In this document: positions 18,011-28,445 of the stretch, in pieces
Layout: the number at the start of each line of letters is the position of its first letter
How positions within the stretch are numbered: position 1 is the first letter of the stretch
NCBI RefSeq assembly: GCF_041320605.1
Contig: NZ_CP166679.1
Coordinates: 2,213,501 to 2,277,500 of the forward strand
Reading direction: 5' to 3'
DNA: 64,000 bases
Origin: Arenibacter antarcticus
GTDB taxonomy: Bacteria > Bacteroidota > Bacteroidia > Flavobacteriales > Flavobacteriaceae
The notes under the pieces: model-generated
What the model saw: only the letters and a program-made list of their open reading frames with translations
What the model was told of the DNA's origin: nothing
Database searches by the model: none
Program-made: the position numbers and the translations under genes

Positions 18011-20746
18011 ATGAATAAACTTTTTCTTTCCGCTCTCTTTGCTATTTTATTTTTTTCAGTTTCTTATTCCCAAGATTTTATATTAAGTGGTAAGGTGGTA
18101 GATGCTATCACCAATACTCCTTTGGAAGCTTCCACTATATACGCGGAATCTGTTAAAGACAGTACATTAATTGCTTATACCATCTCTAATCAAACAGGAG
18201 AGTTTGAGCTAGAGGGAAAAACCAATCACAAGGAGATGAAGGTGTTCTTTACCTATAATGGCTATAAGTCGTTGGTGATGAATATAAAGCCTAAGGAGAA
18301 GGTTGAATTGGGGAAAATTCAATTAGAGGAGCAAGCAGAAGAACTGGATGAAGTACGACTTGTAGGGCATAGGATTCCCATTACCATAAAAAAAGATACG
18401 CTAGAATTTAATGCCGATTCTTTTAAAACCAGACCAGATGCCACGGTAGAAGATGTGCTGAAAAAATTACCGGGCGTGGAGGTGGATTCGGATGGTAAAA
18501 TTACCGTAAACGGTAAAGAAGTAGATCGTGTATTGGTTAATGGGCAGGTGTTTTTTAGTAACGACCCCAAGGTGGCTACCAAGAGTCTGCCTAAAGATAT
18601 TATAAGTAAAATCCAAATATCCGACACTAAGACAAAAAGACAAGAATTTACAGGAGACGATGCCGATGGCGAGAATAAGACCATTAACCTAACCATCAAG
18701 AAAGATAAGAATAAAGGGTATATGGGTCGAGCTTCTGCAGGTTACGGTACGGATGACAGGTATCAGCTAAGCGGATTACTTAATTATTTCAACGATACCC
18801 AACGTGTAAGTTTTATAGGAGGTGCCAATAATATTAATAACTCCGGTTTCTCATACGATGAGATTTATGATATGGTAGGGAATTCTGGGGCTAGGGGATC
18901 TAGTCTTCTAAATAATTTTGGAAATGGGATTACGACTTCATCAAATTTGGGAGCTAGTTATGCCAATGCAAAAAAAGGTAAATATAAAGTAGACGGAAAT
19001 TACTTTTTTGCCTACAGCGACTCTTATAATGATCAGATGACCAACAGGGAAAATATTTTGCCAGATCGTAGATATTTCACTGAAAATGTATCCAATTTTG
19101 TGGGGGCTACCAACTCTAATAAGGGGTCTGCAAATCTAGAATTTGATATTGACGAAACCCTTAGGGTGTCGGTACAACCCAACTTAAGTGTCAATTGGAA
19201 CAACTCCAACAATAGTAATAATACGGTAAGTAAGAATGAGGACGGTGACCTAATAAATTCTAACGAGCGAGTGTCTATAAGCGATGGCTATCAGAGGAAC
19301 TTCTCCAATAGGGTTAGTCTAATGAAAAAATTAGATACCATTGGCACCATTCTAAGTTTTACCTTTTCTAATAATAACTCTGAAAATAAGAGTACTTCCA
19401 GTTTAAATTCTATTCGTGAAATATATGGGGGCGATGCCAGCTTAGAAATCTTGGATCAATTATCGGAAGTGGATAATAGGCGCGACTCCTATGACTTGGA
19501 GGGTTCTTTCAGACAGCCTTTGGGCAGTAAAGTATTCCTAAATCTAGGTTATCAGTTTTCTCATGAGCAAAGGGGAGATAATATAGAGGTAATGGATTAC
19601 GATGATAATACTAATGGATACAATCTTTTTAACGAAGCGTTGAGTTCCGATTTTAATTTTACCAACAAACAACAAACCCCTTCATTAGGAATCCAAAGTC
19701 AAGGTGAGAAACTTAACTTTATGGTCAGTGCAAATTATGTTTTTACCGATCTTAATAATACGGATTATTTAAGGAGTAGTGGCTTTTCCAATTCCTATGA
19801 AAACCTAACGTTCAACGGCAACATCAATTATACCTTAGGGAAAAATAAGCGATTATCTCTTCGGTATAATCCTAGATTGAATATCCCTAATGTAAATCAA
19901 TTGCAGCCAGTTCCCAACGTAAATAATCCTTTAAATATCGTTATTGGTAATCCAAACTTACAACCGGGTGTAAATCACAGTATTAGTTTTAATTTTAATA
20001 ATTACAATTGGAGGGAACGCAGTGGTGTTTATTTGTACTCTGGACTTAATATGCAAAATAACTGGGTTTCGGCTGTAACTACCACCGATGAAAATTTCTT
20101 AAGAACCACTAGATTTGCCAATGTAAATGGCAACTATAATGGTTATGGCGGCTTTGGTTATTCCAAACAGATTAAAAAAGATAGTGTGTACACGCTTAGA
20201 TTTAACATTAGGCCTAGCTTTAGTATAGATCAGCGAGTAAGTTTTACCAATGGGGTAGAGCTTAAAGGAAATAGCATCAGTGTTTCTCCTTACGTTTCTA
20301 CTACCTACAATTATAAGGAACTTTTGGAAATAGAACCAGGGTATGGGGTTTCGTTTAATAATACCAAATACAACCTAGATAATATAGATGATATATCATA
20401 TACTTCCCAGAACGCTAGTTTAAGGGTAACTAGTTATTGGCCAAAAAATTTAATTTGGGGGAACGACCTACGCTATAGCTATAACGGAAATGTTGGGCCA
20501 GGATTTAAGAAAGATGCCTTATTCTGGAATATGAGCCTAGGTCTTCAGGTGCTAAAAGAAAAGGGAACGGTAAAAGTATTGGCATACGACCTGTTGGATC
20601 AGAATATAAATACACGTAGGACAACTGGAGAAGATTTTATCCAAGACTACCAGGGTACTATGTTAAAGCGCTATTTTATGGCTAGTTTTAGCTATAAATT
20701 TGATCAGTTTGGCGGTAAGAAACAAAGTAGGGGTAGGCGTTTCTAA
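18011..20746 (+). CDS. TonB-dependent-receptor-like outer-membrane beta-barrel protein
   Basis: 911 residues. Signal peptide 1-20 (to SYSQ). A carboxypeptidase-regulatory-like beta-sandwich (about 22-105, LSGKVVDAITNTPLEAST) is followed by a plug-like domain (about 125-220, VEDVLKKLPGVEVDSDGKI, VLVNGQVFFSND). The rest is a long Asn/Ser-rich barrel of the outer-membrane beta-barrel family 3 type (OMP_b-brl_3), ending SFSYKFDQFGGKK. It is probably an uptake or secretion-linked barrel; the ligand is unknown. It has no SusD partner beside it. Confidence 0.82.
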   Translation: MNKLFLSALFAILFFSVSYSQDFILSGKVVDAITNTPLEASTIYAESVKDSTLIAYTISNQTGEFELEGKTNHKEMKVFFTYNGYKSLVMNIKPKEKVELGKIQLEEQAEELDEVRLVGHRIPITIKKDTLEFNADSFKTRPDATVEDVLKKLPGVEVDSDGKITVNGKEVDRVLVNGQVFFSNDPKVATKSLPKDIISKIQISDTKTKRQEFTGDDADGENKTINLTIKKDKNKGYMGRASAGYGTDDRYQLSGLLNYFNDTQRVSFIGGANNINNSGFSYDEIYDMVGNSGARGSSLLNNFGNGITTSSNLGASYANAKKGKYKVDGNYFFAYSDSYNDQMTNRENILPDRRYFTENVSNFVGATNSNKGSANLEFDIDETLRVSVQPNLSVNWNNSNNSNNTVSKNEDGDLINSNERVSISDGYQRNFSNRVSLMKKLDTIGTILSFTFSNNNSENKSTSSLNSIREIYGGDASLEILDQLSEVDNRRDSYDLEGSFRQPLGSKVFLNLGYQFSHEQRGDNIEVMDYDDNTNGYNLFNEALSSDFNFTNKQQTPSLGIQSQGEKLNFMVSANYVFTDLNNTDYLRSSGFSNSYENLTFNGNINYTLGKNKRLSLRYNPRLNIPNVNQLQPVPNVNNPLNIVIGNPNLQPGVNHSISFNFNNYNWRERSGVYLYSGLNMQNNWVSAVTTTDENFLRTTRFANVNGNYNGYGGFGYSKQIKKDSVYTLRFNIRPSFSIDQRVSFTNGVELKGNSISVSPYVSTTYNYKELLEIEPGYGVSFNNTKYNLDNIDDISYTSQNASLRVTSYWPKNLIWGNDLRYSYNGNVGPGFKKDALFWNMSLGLQVLKEKGTVKVLAYDLLDQNINTRRTTGEDFIQDYQGTMLKRYFMASFSYKFDQFGGKKQSRGRRF

Positions 20747-20996
20747 GGCTTGTACCACTTTCTTTTAAAGTGATTCATTTGTAAGTGTTGTCTCGGTATA
20801 TTCTTGTTCTATTGATAGTGAATCCACACCGCAAACCACACTAAGTTGTTGGGGATATAGCTTTGCATAAGGGTTGAGATCTAATACTGGTATGGAGAGT
20901 AGATGGCCTTATCGTATTAATTAGTTTCTTTAGTTGATGTTGTTTACAGCAAAATCTCGTAATTTTAAGGAGTAACAACCCCTAATTTATCAAGAT

Positions 20997-21386
20997 ATGG
21001 CAGCTAACAATCCTGTGGTTTGGTTTGAAATATATGTAAACGAAATGGAAAGGGCCCAAGACTTCTATGAGGCCGTTTTAAAAATTAAATGTAGTAAGCT
21101 GCCCATGCCCCAAGAGATACAGGGTAATATGACGATGGTTACGTTTCCGATGAATATGAATGGGTCTGGTGCAAGTGGTGCCTTAGTGCAAATGGATGAT
21201 TTTAAAGCGGGTGGAAACAGTACTGTAGTGTATTTTCATTGTGACGATTGCGTAGTGGAAGAGAATAGAGTAGAAAAGGCTGGGGGCAAGGTGTTTCAGG
21301 GCAAACATTCCATTGGGGAGTATGGATTTATTTCCTTAGCTTATGACACAGAGGGGAATATGTTTGGGCTACACTCTATGTCATAA
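20997..21386 (+). CDS. VOC family (glyoxalase/bleomycin-resistance-fold) protein
   Basis: 129 residues, a single VOC module pair: VVWFEIYVNEMERAQDFYEAV at the start, then VYFHCDDCVVEENRVEKAGG and EYGFISLAYDTEGNMFGLHS. The start WFEIYV and the final Glu/His region are where metal ligands sit in this family. Members range from lyases to binding proteins, so the substrate cannot be told. It stands alone. Confidence 0.85.
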   Translation: MAANNPVVWFEIYVNEMERAQDFYEAVLKIKCSKLPMPQEIQGNMTMVTFPMNMNGSGASGALVQMDDFKAGGNSTVVYFHCDDCVVEENRVEKAGGKVFQGKHSIGEYGFISLAYDTEGNMFGLHSMS

Positions 21387-21487
21387 AATTAGAAATCCAT
21401 TTTAAGTTATGGTTTGCTATTGCTTAAGTAGAATCGCAAGTTTTCTTCTTAGCAAAAGAATAGAAGTGTTTAATGTAATCAGATCTC

Positions 21488-22288
21488 TTACCAGCTTCCT
21501 CCTGCGCCACCTCCGCTAAAGCCTCCGCCACCGAAGCCTCCACCGAAGCCTCCACCGCCAAAGCCGCCACTGCCTCCAAATCCTCCTCTAGAGGAGCCTG
21601 TTCCCTGGCCGCTGCGCCCCATACTACTAAGGATAATCATGTCCCAAATATTCAAGCCGGTAGATTTTCCACCACCCTTGCCGCCGCCACCTTTTCTTCC
21701 TCTATTAGAAAGAATCATCATGATAACGATAAAAACAATAAAGGGTAAAACGGAAGAAAAAGGAAAGTCGGGGGATTTATCAGGCGTACGTTCCCCTTTA
21801 AATTTTCCATTTAAAGCCTGAATAATGGCATCGGTGCCCTTATCTAGGCCAGTATAGTAATCCTCTTTTTTAAATTCTGGAATAATTATGTTTCTCGTAA
21901 TTTCACCTACTATGCCAGATGTAAGTCTATCCTCTACGCCGTAACCCGGGGATATCCATATTCTACGTTCTTTCTCTGCTAGTAGAATAAAAACGCCATT
22001 GTCCTTATCCGCCTGACCAATTCCCCATTTATGAGCCCACCTTGGGGTTAGTAAGCCAATGTTTTCTCCATTTATGGTGTTGACAATAGCAAGAACAATT
22101 TGTGTTGAAGTAGTATCTGAATAAGAAATTAATTTTGTTTTTAAAGCTTGTGCTTCCGAGAAGGAAAGCACCTTGGCGTAATCGTATACGCTGGTAGGTG
22201 CTTTGGGCGCCTCTGGAATAGTGAATTGGGCGAATATACTTGTGAAACAAGCTATAAAAATCCAGGATAAAAGTGTTTTTTTCAACAT
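21488..22288 (-). CDS. TPM domain membrane protein with glycine-rich tail
   Basis: 266 residues. A signal peptide (to IFAQF) is followed by a TPM domain (about 25-165, VYDYAKVLSF, IVLAIVNT, DNGVFILLAEKERRIWISPGYGVED). Then come a membrane helix (about 180-195, LPFIVFIVIMMIL) and a Gly/Ser-rich tail ending GGGFSGGGAGGSW. This is the YgcG-like form. It is the last gene of the run M23 peptidase - MerR - LemA - TPM - TPM, with gaps of 8-26 bases. TPM domains have been linked to acid phosphatase activity and photosystem repair in plants; the bacterial role, usually with LemA, is unsettled. Confidence 0.88.
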   Translation of the reverse strand: MLKKTLLSWIFIACFTSIFAQFTIPEAPKAPTSVYDYAKVLSFSEAQALKTKLISYSDTTSTQIVLAIVNTINGENIGLLTPRWAHKWGIGQADKDNGVFILLAEKERRIWISPGYGVEDRLTSGIVGEITRNIIIPEFKKEDYYTGLDKGTDAIIQALNGKFKGERTPDKSPDFPFSSVLPFIVFIVIMMILSNRGRKGGGGKGGGKSTGLNIWDMIILSSMGRSGQGTGSSRGGFGGSGGFGGGGFGGGFGGGGFSGGGAGGSW

Positions 22289-22301
22289 TAATTACTGTGT
22301 T

Positions 22302-22739
22302 TTATCCTTTCGAGATCTCATCAGAAAGTTCATTTTCATCATCCTTTTGCCATGGAAAATGCATATTAAGTTCTTTTCCAGCCAGCAAAACACCTTCAAC
22401 TAGACCTTGTTTAAATCGCTTTCCTTTAAAGTGGGAGATGATAGTGTTTTTTGTGGAGTCCCAGAAATTTTCGGGTACAACTTCATCGATCCCTTTGCCT
22501 CCACAGATGGCAAAAGTGTGTTCTTTAACGGCTACGTATATTAATACGCCATTGTCGTGTTTGGTATTATCCATTTTTAAAAAATGGAAAAGTTCTTTGG
22601 CACGTTCAAAGGGATCTTTGCCACATCCGTCTTCTATATGCACGCGTATTTCTCCCGAAGTTTTAAATTCGGCGGAACGAATGGCTTCAACAATTTCCTG
22701 CTCTTCTATTTGGGTTAGAAAATCTTCAGTGGCAGACAT
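22302..22739 (-). CDS. TPM domain protein, short form
   Basis: 145 residues, essentially only a TPM domain (EIVEAIRSAEFKTSGEIRVH, GVLIYVAVKEHTFAICGGKG) with a C-terminal amphipathic stretch. No signal peptide or clear membrane helix. It sits between lemA (8-base gap) and the long TPM gene (13-base gap), the usual three-gene order in Flavobacteria. Confidence 0.88.
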   Translation of the reverse strand: MSATEDFLTQIEEQEIVEAIRSAEFKTSGEIRVHIEDGCGKDPFERAKELFHFLKMDNTKHDNGVLIYVAVKEHTFAICGGKGIDEVVPENFWDSTKNTIISHFKGKRFKQGLVEGVLLAGKELNMHFPWQKDDENELSDEISKG

Positions 22740-22747
22740 TTTTTCTT

Positions 22748-23347
22748 CTAATTAAAATCAAATTCAACGTCCACAGGATTTTCGGCCCCAGGTTCAGAAT
22801 CAAAATATGGTTTGTCATCAAAACCGAACCAACCCGCTAATATAGAGTTTGGAAATATTTTTACGTGGTTGTTGTAGGGTTTTATAGCCTCATTAAAACG
22901 TGTTCTTGCTGTTTGTATAGTGTTTTCGGTGCTTGTTAATTCATCTTGCAGTTTTAAAAAGTTTTCATTGGCTTTTAAATCTGGATAACGTTCTACAGTT
23001 ACTAAAAGTCTAGACAGTGCGCTGCTTAACCCTCCTTGAGCTTTATTAAATTCTTGTAATTGATCCGCAGTAATGTTGGAGGGGTCTATAGTAGTCTGAG
23101 TAGCTTTGGAGCGTGCCTCAATAACCTCACGTAGGGTGTTGCGCTCATAATCGGCGGCGCCTTGTACGGTTTTCACAAGATTTCCAATCAAATCGTTACG
23201 ACGCTGGTAGGATGTTTGTACATTACCCCAAGCTTCACCTACATTTTCATTCAAGGATATGGCGGTATTGTTGAAGCCTACACCATATCGGTAAAATCCA
23301 AAAACAATAATTACAATGACAATAACAGGGATTAACCATTTTTTCAT
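22748..23347 (-). CDS. lemA: LemA family protein
   Basis: 199 residues. One N-terminal membrane anchor (WLIPVIVIVIIVFGFY), then the LemA helical bundle with the signature GEAWGNVQTSYQRRNDLIGN and the helices EARSKAT, VERYPDLKANENFL. The C-terminal segment FNEAIKPYNNHVKIFPN, then GWFGFDDKPYFD, is diagnostic. The cellular role is unknown; it is commonly encoded with TPM proteins, as here. Confidence 0.93.
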   Translation of the reverse strand: MKKWLIPVIVIVIIVFGFYRYGVGFNNTAISLNENVGEAWGNVQTSYQRRNDLIGNLVKTVQGAADYERNTLREVIEARSKATQTTIDPSNITADQLQEFNKAQGGLSSALSRLLVTVERYPDLKANENFLKLQDELTSTENTIQTARTRFNEAIKPYNNHVKIFPNSILAGWFGFDDKPYFDSEPGAENPVDVEFDFN

Positions 23348-23373
23348 AAGTGGTGTATTTTAATTGTTTGTGT

Positions 23374-23703
23374 TTATAGTTGATTTTTTATTTTGATCAA
23401 TTCAGCCTTTACTCTTTCCAATTTTTGGATAACATCAAAGGTAGTCAAGGTTTTTTGTTTGTCCTCTTTTAAATGGGTTTTTGCTCCCTCCAAGGTAAAT
23501 CCACGTTCCTTAACCAAATGGTAGATCAGTTGGAGGTTCTTAATATCTTCGGGCGTAAATTTTCTATTTCCCTTGGCATTCTTTTTGGGTTTAAGCACAT
23601 CAAACTCCTTCTCCCAAAAACGGATAAGGGAGGCGTTCACCTTAAAGGCTTTGGCAACTTCGCCAATTCCGTAATATCTTTTTTCAGGGAGGTCTATATG
23701 CAT
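23374..23703 (-). CDS. MerR family transcriptional regulator
   Basis: 109 residues. An N-terminal MerR winged helix (RYYGIGEVAKAFKVNASLIR, FWEKEFDVLKPKKN, FTPEDIKNLQLIYHLVKERG) is followed by a short coiled-coil. No Cys-rich effector site, so the signal is unknown. Its ATG overlaps the stop of the M23 gene by one base (TAATG), implying translational coupling. It may control this operon; that is inference. Confidence 0.9.
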   Translation of the reverse strand: MHIDLPEKRYYGIGEVAKAFKVNASLIRFWEKEFDVLKPKKNAKGNRKFTPEDIKNLQLIYHLVKERGFTLEGAKTHLKEDKQKTLTTFDVIQKLERVKAELIKIKNQL

Positions 23704-24680
23704 TAATCCAGTGATTGGTTTTCCTGTGTAGCGTATTTCAGCATATTTTCAAACTCTTCCGCTGTTAAACTTCCATAGTAGAAATTAATAGGGTTTATCC
23801 TTTGATCGTCCTTCCAGACCTCATAATGTAAGTGGGGTGCCTCGGATCTTCCCGTATTGCCCACAAAACCAATAAGGTCACCTCTTTCTACCTTTTGGCC
23901 TTTTTTTACATTGTATTGGCTTAAATGGCCGTAGAGACTCATGTACCCATAACCATGTTCTATTCTGATATGCTTTCCATAACCGGAAGAATTGTTGTCT
24001 GCGCGCAATATTTTGCCATCTCCCGAGGCATAGATTGGGGTGCCTTTTGGGGAAGTGAAATCCATTCCCCAATGCATTTTTCGTGCCTTGGTAAATGGGT
24101 CGGTACGCCAGCCATATCCCGAAGCCATTCTGGTGAGATCTTCATTTTTTATGGGTTGAATAGCGGGGATTGCGGCTAAAAGTTTTTCTTTTTCTCCTGC
24201 TAATTTAGTGATCTCATCCAAGGATTTTGATTGGATCACCATCTGTTTTTGAATGATTTCCATTCGCTTGGTCGAAGCAATGATCATCTCGGAATTATTG
24301 AAGCCTTCTAGGGATTTATATCGATTTACCCCACCAAATCCTGCCTTTCTTTGTTCCTCAGGAATTGGGTTGGCCTCAAAATACAATCTATAAAGATTAT
24401 TGTCTCTTTCCTCTATATTTCCCAGTACTTGTTCTATCTGTAACATCTTCCTGTTGAGAATTTCAAACTGAAGCTCGTAATTCTTAACCGCCCGCTGTAA
24501 GGAGAGCTCATGCGGGGTGTTGATTAAATTAGTGTTCAATAGAAAAATCAGGCCCAAAAAACCAAATAGCAAGGACCCTAAAAAAAAGAAAGCAATGTTT
24601 CTATATCGCTTTACTTTTTTGGGCTCTATCTTGCGATAAGATAGGGTGTCAGGGTCGTAATAATATTTTACCTTAGACAT
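23703..24680 (-). CDS. M23 family metallopeptidase (cell-wall endopeptidase)
   Basis: 325 residues. One N-terminal membrane helix (about 30-50), a coiled-coil (about 60-185) and a C-terminal LytM/M23 domain (about 190-310). The zinc-site pieces are MHWGMDF (the HxxxD element) and HLHYEVW; GDGKI and GYGYMSLYGHLS are typical. It should cut peptide cross-links in peptidoglycan, or act as a divisome-linked activator. It is divergent from alaS. The minus-strand box TAACTTTG at 24734-24727 is a plausible promoter element about 47 bases upstream. Confidence 0.9.
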   Translation of the reverse strand: MSKVKYYYDPDTLSYRKIEPKKVKRYRNIAFFFLGSLLFGFLGLIFLLNTNLINTPHELSLQRAVKNYELQFEILNRKMLQIEQVLGNIEERDNNLYRLYFEANPIPEEQRKAGFGGVNRYKSLEGFNNSEMIIASTKRMEIIQKQMVIQSKSLDEITKLAGEKEKLLAAIPAIQPIKNEDLTRMASGYGWRTDPFTKARKMHWGMDFTSPKGTPIYASGDGKILRADNNSSGYGKHIRIEHGYGYMSLYGHLSQYNVKKGQKVERGDLIGFVGNTGRSEAPHLHYEVWKDDQRINPINFYYGSLTAEEFENMLKYATQENQSLD

Positions 24681-24784
24681 GTATGTAATTTATTCTATTT
24701 TTGTGCTGGTATTTATCAATAACACGCAAAGTTAGTAAATGTTTTCTACCATCAGTTAAATATATAAAAAGTGTACCATTATAC

Positions 24785-27400
24785 ATGAGATCCCAAGAAA
24801 TTAGAGCCAAGTTTTTAGAGTTTTTTAAGGAAAGAGCACACAAAATTGTTCCTTCTGCCCCAATGGTCATCAAAGACGATCCGACCTTGATGTTTACCAA
24901 TGCGGGAATGAACCAGTTTAAAGAATTCTTTTTGGGCAATTCCGTACCCAAATTTTCCAGGGTGACCGATTCCCAAAAATGCCTTAGGGTAAGCGGAAAG
25001 CACAATGATTTGGAAGAGGTAGGGAAAGACACTTACCATCATACCATGTTTGAGATGTTGGGGAACTGGAGCTTTGGGGACTACTTTAAAGAAGAGTCCA
25101 TAGCTTGGGCATGGGAGTTTTTAACAGAAGTGTGTAAAATAGACAAGGATAGCCTTTACGTGACTGTTTTTGAAGGTAGTAAGGATGTAGATAATCTGGA
25201 GCAAGATACCGAAGCATTGAATTTTTGGCAAAATATAGTGGCCAAGGATAGAATATTGTTCGGTAATAAAAAGGATAATTTCTGGGAAATGGGCGATCAA
25301 GGCCCATGTGGACCATGTTCCGAAATCCATGTGGATATACGATCTAAAGAGGATAAGGAAAAGGTGTCCGGTGCCTCCTTGGTAAATATGGACCATCCGC
25401 AAGTAGTGGAAATTTGGAACCTTGTATTTATGCAATACAATAGGAAGGCCAATGGGAGCTTGGAACCATTGCCCGCAAAACACGTAGATACTGGGATGGG
25501 CTTTGAGCGACTCTGTATGGTGATGCAAAACGTACAATCCAATTATGATACAGATGTATTTACTCCCCTAATCAGAGAGATAGAGACCATTGCAAATGCC
25601 AAATATGGAAAAGATGAAAATATAAATATTGCCATTAGGGTAATTGCCGATCATATTAGGGCAGTGGCCTTTTCTATTGCGGACGGACAATTGCCAAGTA
25701 ATACAGGAGCAGGTTATGTAATCCGTAGGATCCTTAGAAGGGCCATTAGGTACGGGTTTACCTTTTTAGATACGAAGGAACCCTTTATGTACAGGCTGGT
25801 AAAGGTGCTTTCCGATAATATGGGTTCGGCATATCCCGAACTTAAAGTTCAAAAACAGTTGATAGAGAATGTGGTTAAAGAAGAGGAGCAATCATTCTTA
25901 AAAACTCTGGATCAAGGCTTGGTGTTGTTAGATACCATGATCTTGGCCAATAAAGGGACTATATTGGATGGTAGAAAAGCCTTTGAGCTTTATGACACCT
26001 TTGGTTTTCCAATAGATTTAACTGCTCTTATTTTAAGTGAAAGGGGCTATGAATTAGATGAAAAGGGATTTGGGGTCGCTATGCAGGAACAGAAGGCCCG
26101 CTCTAGGTCAGCCTCAGAGGTTTCCAAGGATGATTGGGTGATCTTGTCCAACGATCTGGAACAGGAATTTGTGGGTTATGATCTGATGGAAGCCAATGTG
26201 AAATTGGTGAAATATAGAAAGATTACCTCCAAGAAGGAAGGTGAACAATATCAAATGGTCTTTAATTTAACTCCTTTTTACCCAGAAGGTGGTGGACAGG
26301 TAGGTGATAAAGGCTATCTGGAAGCGGCCAATGGGAATGTGTATTACATTTTAGACACCAAAAGGGAAAACAATGAAATTGTACATTTCACCAAGGAATT
26401 GCCATCGGAGGTAGACGATAGTTTTAAGGCTGTAGTAGATAAAAAACAACGTTGGAGAACTGCTTGCAACCATACCGCTACACACCTTTTGCATCAAGCA
26501 TTGCGTGAAATTTTAGGAACCCATGTAGAACAAAAGGGTTCTGCGGTTCACTCCAAATATTTGCGATTCGATTTTTCCCATTTTGCCAAACTCACCGTAG
26601 ACCAAATAAGAGAGGTCGAGAATTTTGTAAATTCACGTATCTACGGTAACCTGCCCTTGCAGGAGCAGCGTGGTGTTCCTATGGAAGTAGCTGTCAAAGA
26701 AGGCGCAGTGGCCCTTTTTGGCGAGAAATATGGGGATACCGTAAGAACTATCCGTTTTGGGCAGTCTATTGAACTTTGTGGTGGCACCCATGTTAAGAAT
26801 ACTAGGGATATTTGGCATTTTAAAATTAGATCGGAAGGAGCTGTAGCTGCTGGAATACGAAGAATTGAAGCTATAACCTCTGATGCTGTTAAGGATTTTT
26901 ATTCCGAAAACAACAGGTTGATGTACCAGATAAAAGACCTGCTTAACCATACTGCAGATCCAGTGAAAGCCTTGGGAGCTTTACAAGAGGAGAACTCTTC
27001 GTTGAAAAAGCAAATTGAAGGCTTGTTAAGGGATAAGGCCAAAAACTTAAAAGGGGATCTCTTAAACGAACTAACCGAAGTAAACGGAGTGCAGTTCCTT
27101 GCGAAAAAAGTGGACCTAGATGCTTCCGGAATTAAAGATCTATCTTTTGAAATGGGGAGCAATAGAGATGATTTGTTCTTGTTGTTCGCCTCGGAACAAG
27201 AGGGGAAGGCTATTTTGTCCTGTTACATCTCTAAGGAAGTAGTAACGCAAAAAAAGATAAACGCCGGTACCATAGTAAGGGAATTAGGGAAATACATTCA
27301 AGGTGGTGGCGGAGGTCAACCCTTCTTTGCTACGGCAGGGGGTAAGAATCCTGCAGGTATCCCGGAAGCCTTAAAAATGGCAAAGGAGTATTTAACCTAA
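24785..27400 (+). CDS. alaS: Alanine--tRNA ligase
   Basis: 871 residues from the ATG at 24785 ([14 protein letters not shown]), which is where family alignments begin; the 28 residues in frame before it are non-conserved. Class II catalytic domain: HTFM-equivalent region [15 protein letters not shown], motif 2 near [10 protein letters not shown]. The editing domain carries zinc-binding [15 protein letters not shown] and CGGTHVKNT. The C-terminal coiled-coil and DHHA1 domain end [16 protein letters not shown]. Complete, normal length. Confidence 0.97.
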   Translation: MRSQEIRAKFLEFFKERAHKIVPSAPMVIKDDPTLMFTNAGMNQFKEFFLGNSVPKFSRVTDSQKCLRVSGKHNDLEEVGKDTYHHTMFEMLGNWSFGDYFKEESIAWAWEFLTEVCKIDKDSLYVTVFEGSKDVDNLEQDTEALNFWQNIVAKDRILFGNKKDNFWEMGDQGPCGPCSEIHVDIRSKEDKEKVSGASLVNMDHPQVVEIWNLVFMQYNRKANGSLEPLPAKHVDTGMGFERLCMVMQNVQSNYDTDVFTPLIREIETIANAKYGKDENINIAIRVIADHIRAVAFSIADGQLPSNTGAGYVIRRILRRAIRYGFTFLDTKEPFMYRLVKVLSDNMGSAYPELKVQKQLIENVVKEEEQSFLKTLDQGLVLLDTMILANKGTILDGRKAFELYDTFGFPIDLTALILSERGYELDEKGFGVAMQEQKARSRSASEVSKDDWVILSNDLEQEFVGYDLMEANVKLVKYRKITSKKEGEQYQMVFNLTPFYPEGGGQVGDKGYLEAANGNVYYILDTKRENNEIVHFTKELPSEVDDSFKAVVDKKQRWRTACNHTATHLLHQALREILGTHVEQKGSAVHSKYLRFDFSHFAKLTVDQIREVENFVNSRIYGNLPLQEQRGVPMEVAVKEGAVALFGEKYGDTVRTIRFGQSIELCGGTHVKNTRDIWHFKIRSEGAVAAGIRRIEAITSDAVKDFYSENNRLMYQIKDLLNHTADPVKALGALQEENSSLKKQIEGLLRDKAKNLKGDLLNELTEVNGVQFLAKKVDLDASGIKDLSFEMGSNRDDLFLLFASEQEGKAILSCYISKEVVTQKKINAGTIVRELGKYIQGGGGGQPFFATAGGKNPAGIPEALKMAKEYLT

Positions 27401-27494
27401 TGCCCAACTGTTAACTGAGGCCTGGCAGGAGTTCCATATCCTGCGGCTTCACTGTACGGTTTAGGATGTTTTATTAAATGAAGTGCGGACTAAA

Positions 27495-28442
27495 ATGAAG
27501 CTACAAACCCAAATACCGTTATATAAGGTTGCCGACCAAATGGACTATCAGGGTAAGGTGGTTCTGTTAGGCTCTTGTTTTTCAGAAAATATCGGTGATA
27601 AATTGAGTTATTTTAAGTTTCGAGCCTTAAGCAATCCTTTCGGAATTTTGTTTCACCCAAAGGCCATAGAGCGTTTGGTTGCCAGATGCGTTAATAAGCA
27701 ATTTTACACAGAAGGGGATATTTTTTTCCACAACGAACGTTGGCATTGTTTTGATGCTCATTCCGATCTTTCTGCCCTTACCAAAGAACAATTGCTCGAA
27801 AATTTAAATACAGGTTTAAGTGTTACCTTGGCAGAGATTGGTGCCGCTTCCCATATCTTTATTACATTGGGCACTGCCTGGGCGTACCGTCATAAAGAAA
27901 CCGATCGGTACGTCGCCAATTGCCATAAGGTGCCACAAAAGGAATTTTCCAAGGAGATGATATCGGTAGAAGCCAACGTGGAAAGTTTAAGACATATTAT
28001 GGAGCTTGTAGGAACTATCAATGAAAATGTTCGGTTTATTTTCACAGTATCGCCAGTAAGACATCTCAAAGATGGTTTTGTGGAAAATCAGCGTAGTAAG
28101 GCAAATTTAAGTACTGCCATCCATGAAGTATTGGAGAAATCGCTTAATGTGACTTATTTTCCCGCGTATGAAATTATGATGGACGAACTGCGGGATTACC
28201 GTTTTTACAATGCCGATATGGTTCATCCCAATACGTTGGCCATAGATTATATATGGGAAAAATTTAAATATGTTTGGATATCAGAAGCCGTGTATACGGT
28301 GATGGAAAAAGTGGACCAAATTCAAAAGGGAATGAAGCATAGACCGTTTAATCCTTCTTCGGAACAACATCAACAGTTTCTGGACAAGCAACAGCAAAAA
28401 ATTATGGATCTCTTACTAGAGTACCCATTTATGAAATTTTAA
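27495..28442 (+). CDS. GSCFA domain protein
   Basis: 315 residues from the ATG at 27495; a GTG at 27483 is possible but adds only four residues. The name-giving motif GSCFSENIG is near residue 26, followed by NPFGILFHPKAIE. Further conserved parts are FITLGTAWAYRHKETDRYVANCHK and FTVSPVRHLKDG. GSCFA proteins resemble SGNH-type esterases, with the Ser of GSC and a late DMVHPN as the probable catalytic Asp/His. Substrate unknown. Three bases before the DUF4230 gene, so in one operon with it. Confidence 0.88.
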   Translation: MKLQTQIPLYKVADQMDYQGKVVLLGSCFSENIGDKLSYFKFRALSNPFGILFHPKAIERLVARCVNKQFYTEGDIFFHNERWHCFDAHSDLSALTKEQLLENLNTGLSVTLAEIGAASHIFITLGTAWAYRHKETDRYVANCHKVPQKEFSKEMISVEANVESLRHIMELVGTINENVRFIFTVSPVRHLKDGFVENQRSKANLSTAIHEVLEKSLNVTYFPAYEIMMDELRDYRFYNADMVHPNTLAIDYIWEKFKYVWISEAVYTVMEKVDQIQKGMKHRPFNPSSEQHQQFLDKQQQKIMDLLLEYPFMKF

Positions 28443-28445
28443 GGA

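Noticed and set aside
24701..24784. Extra 28 residues at the N-terminus of AlaRS
   Set aside because: Non-conserved and overlapping the promoter region of the divergent gene; family alignments start at [10 protein letters not shown].
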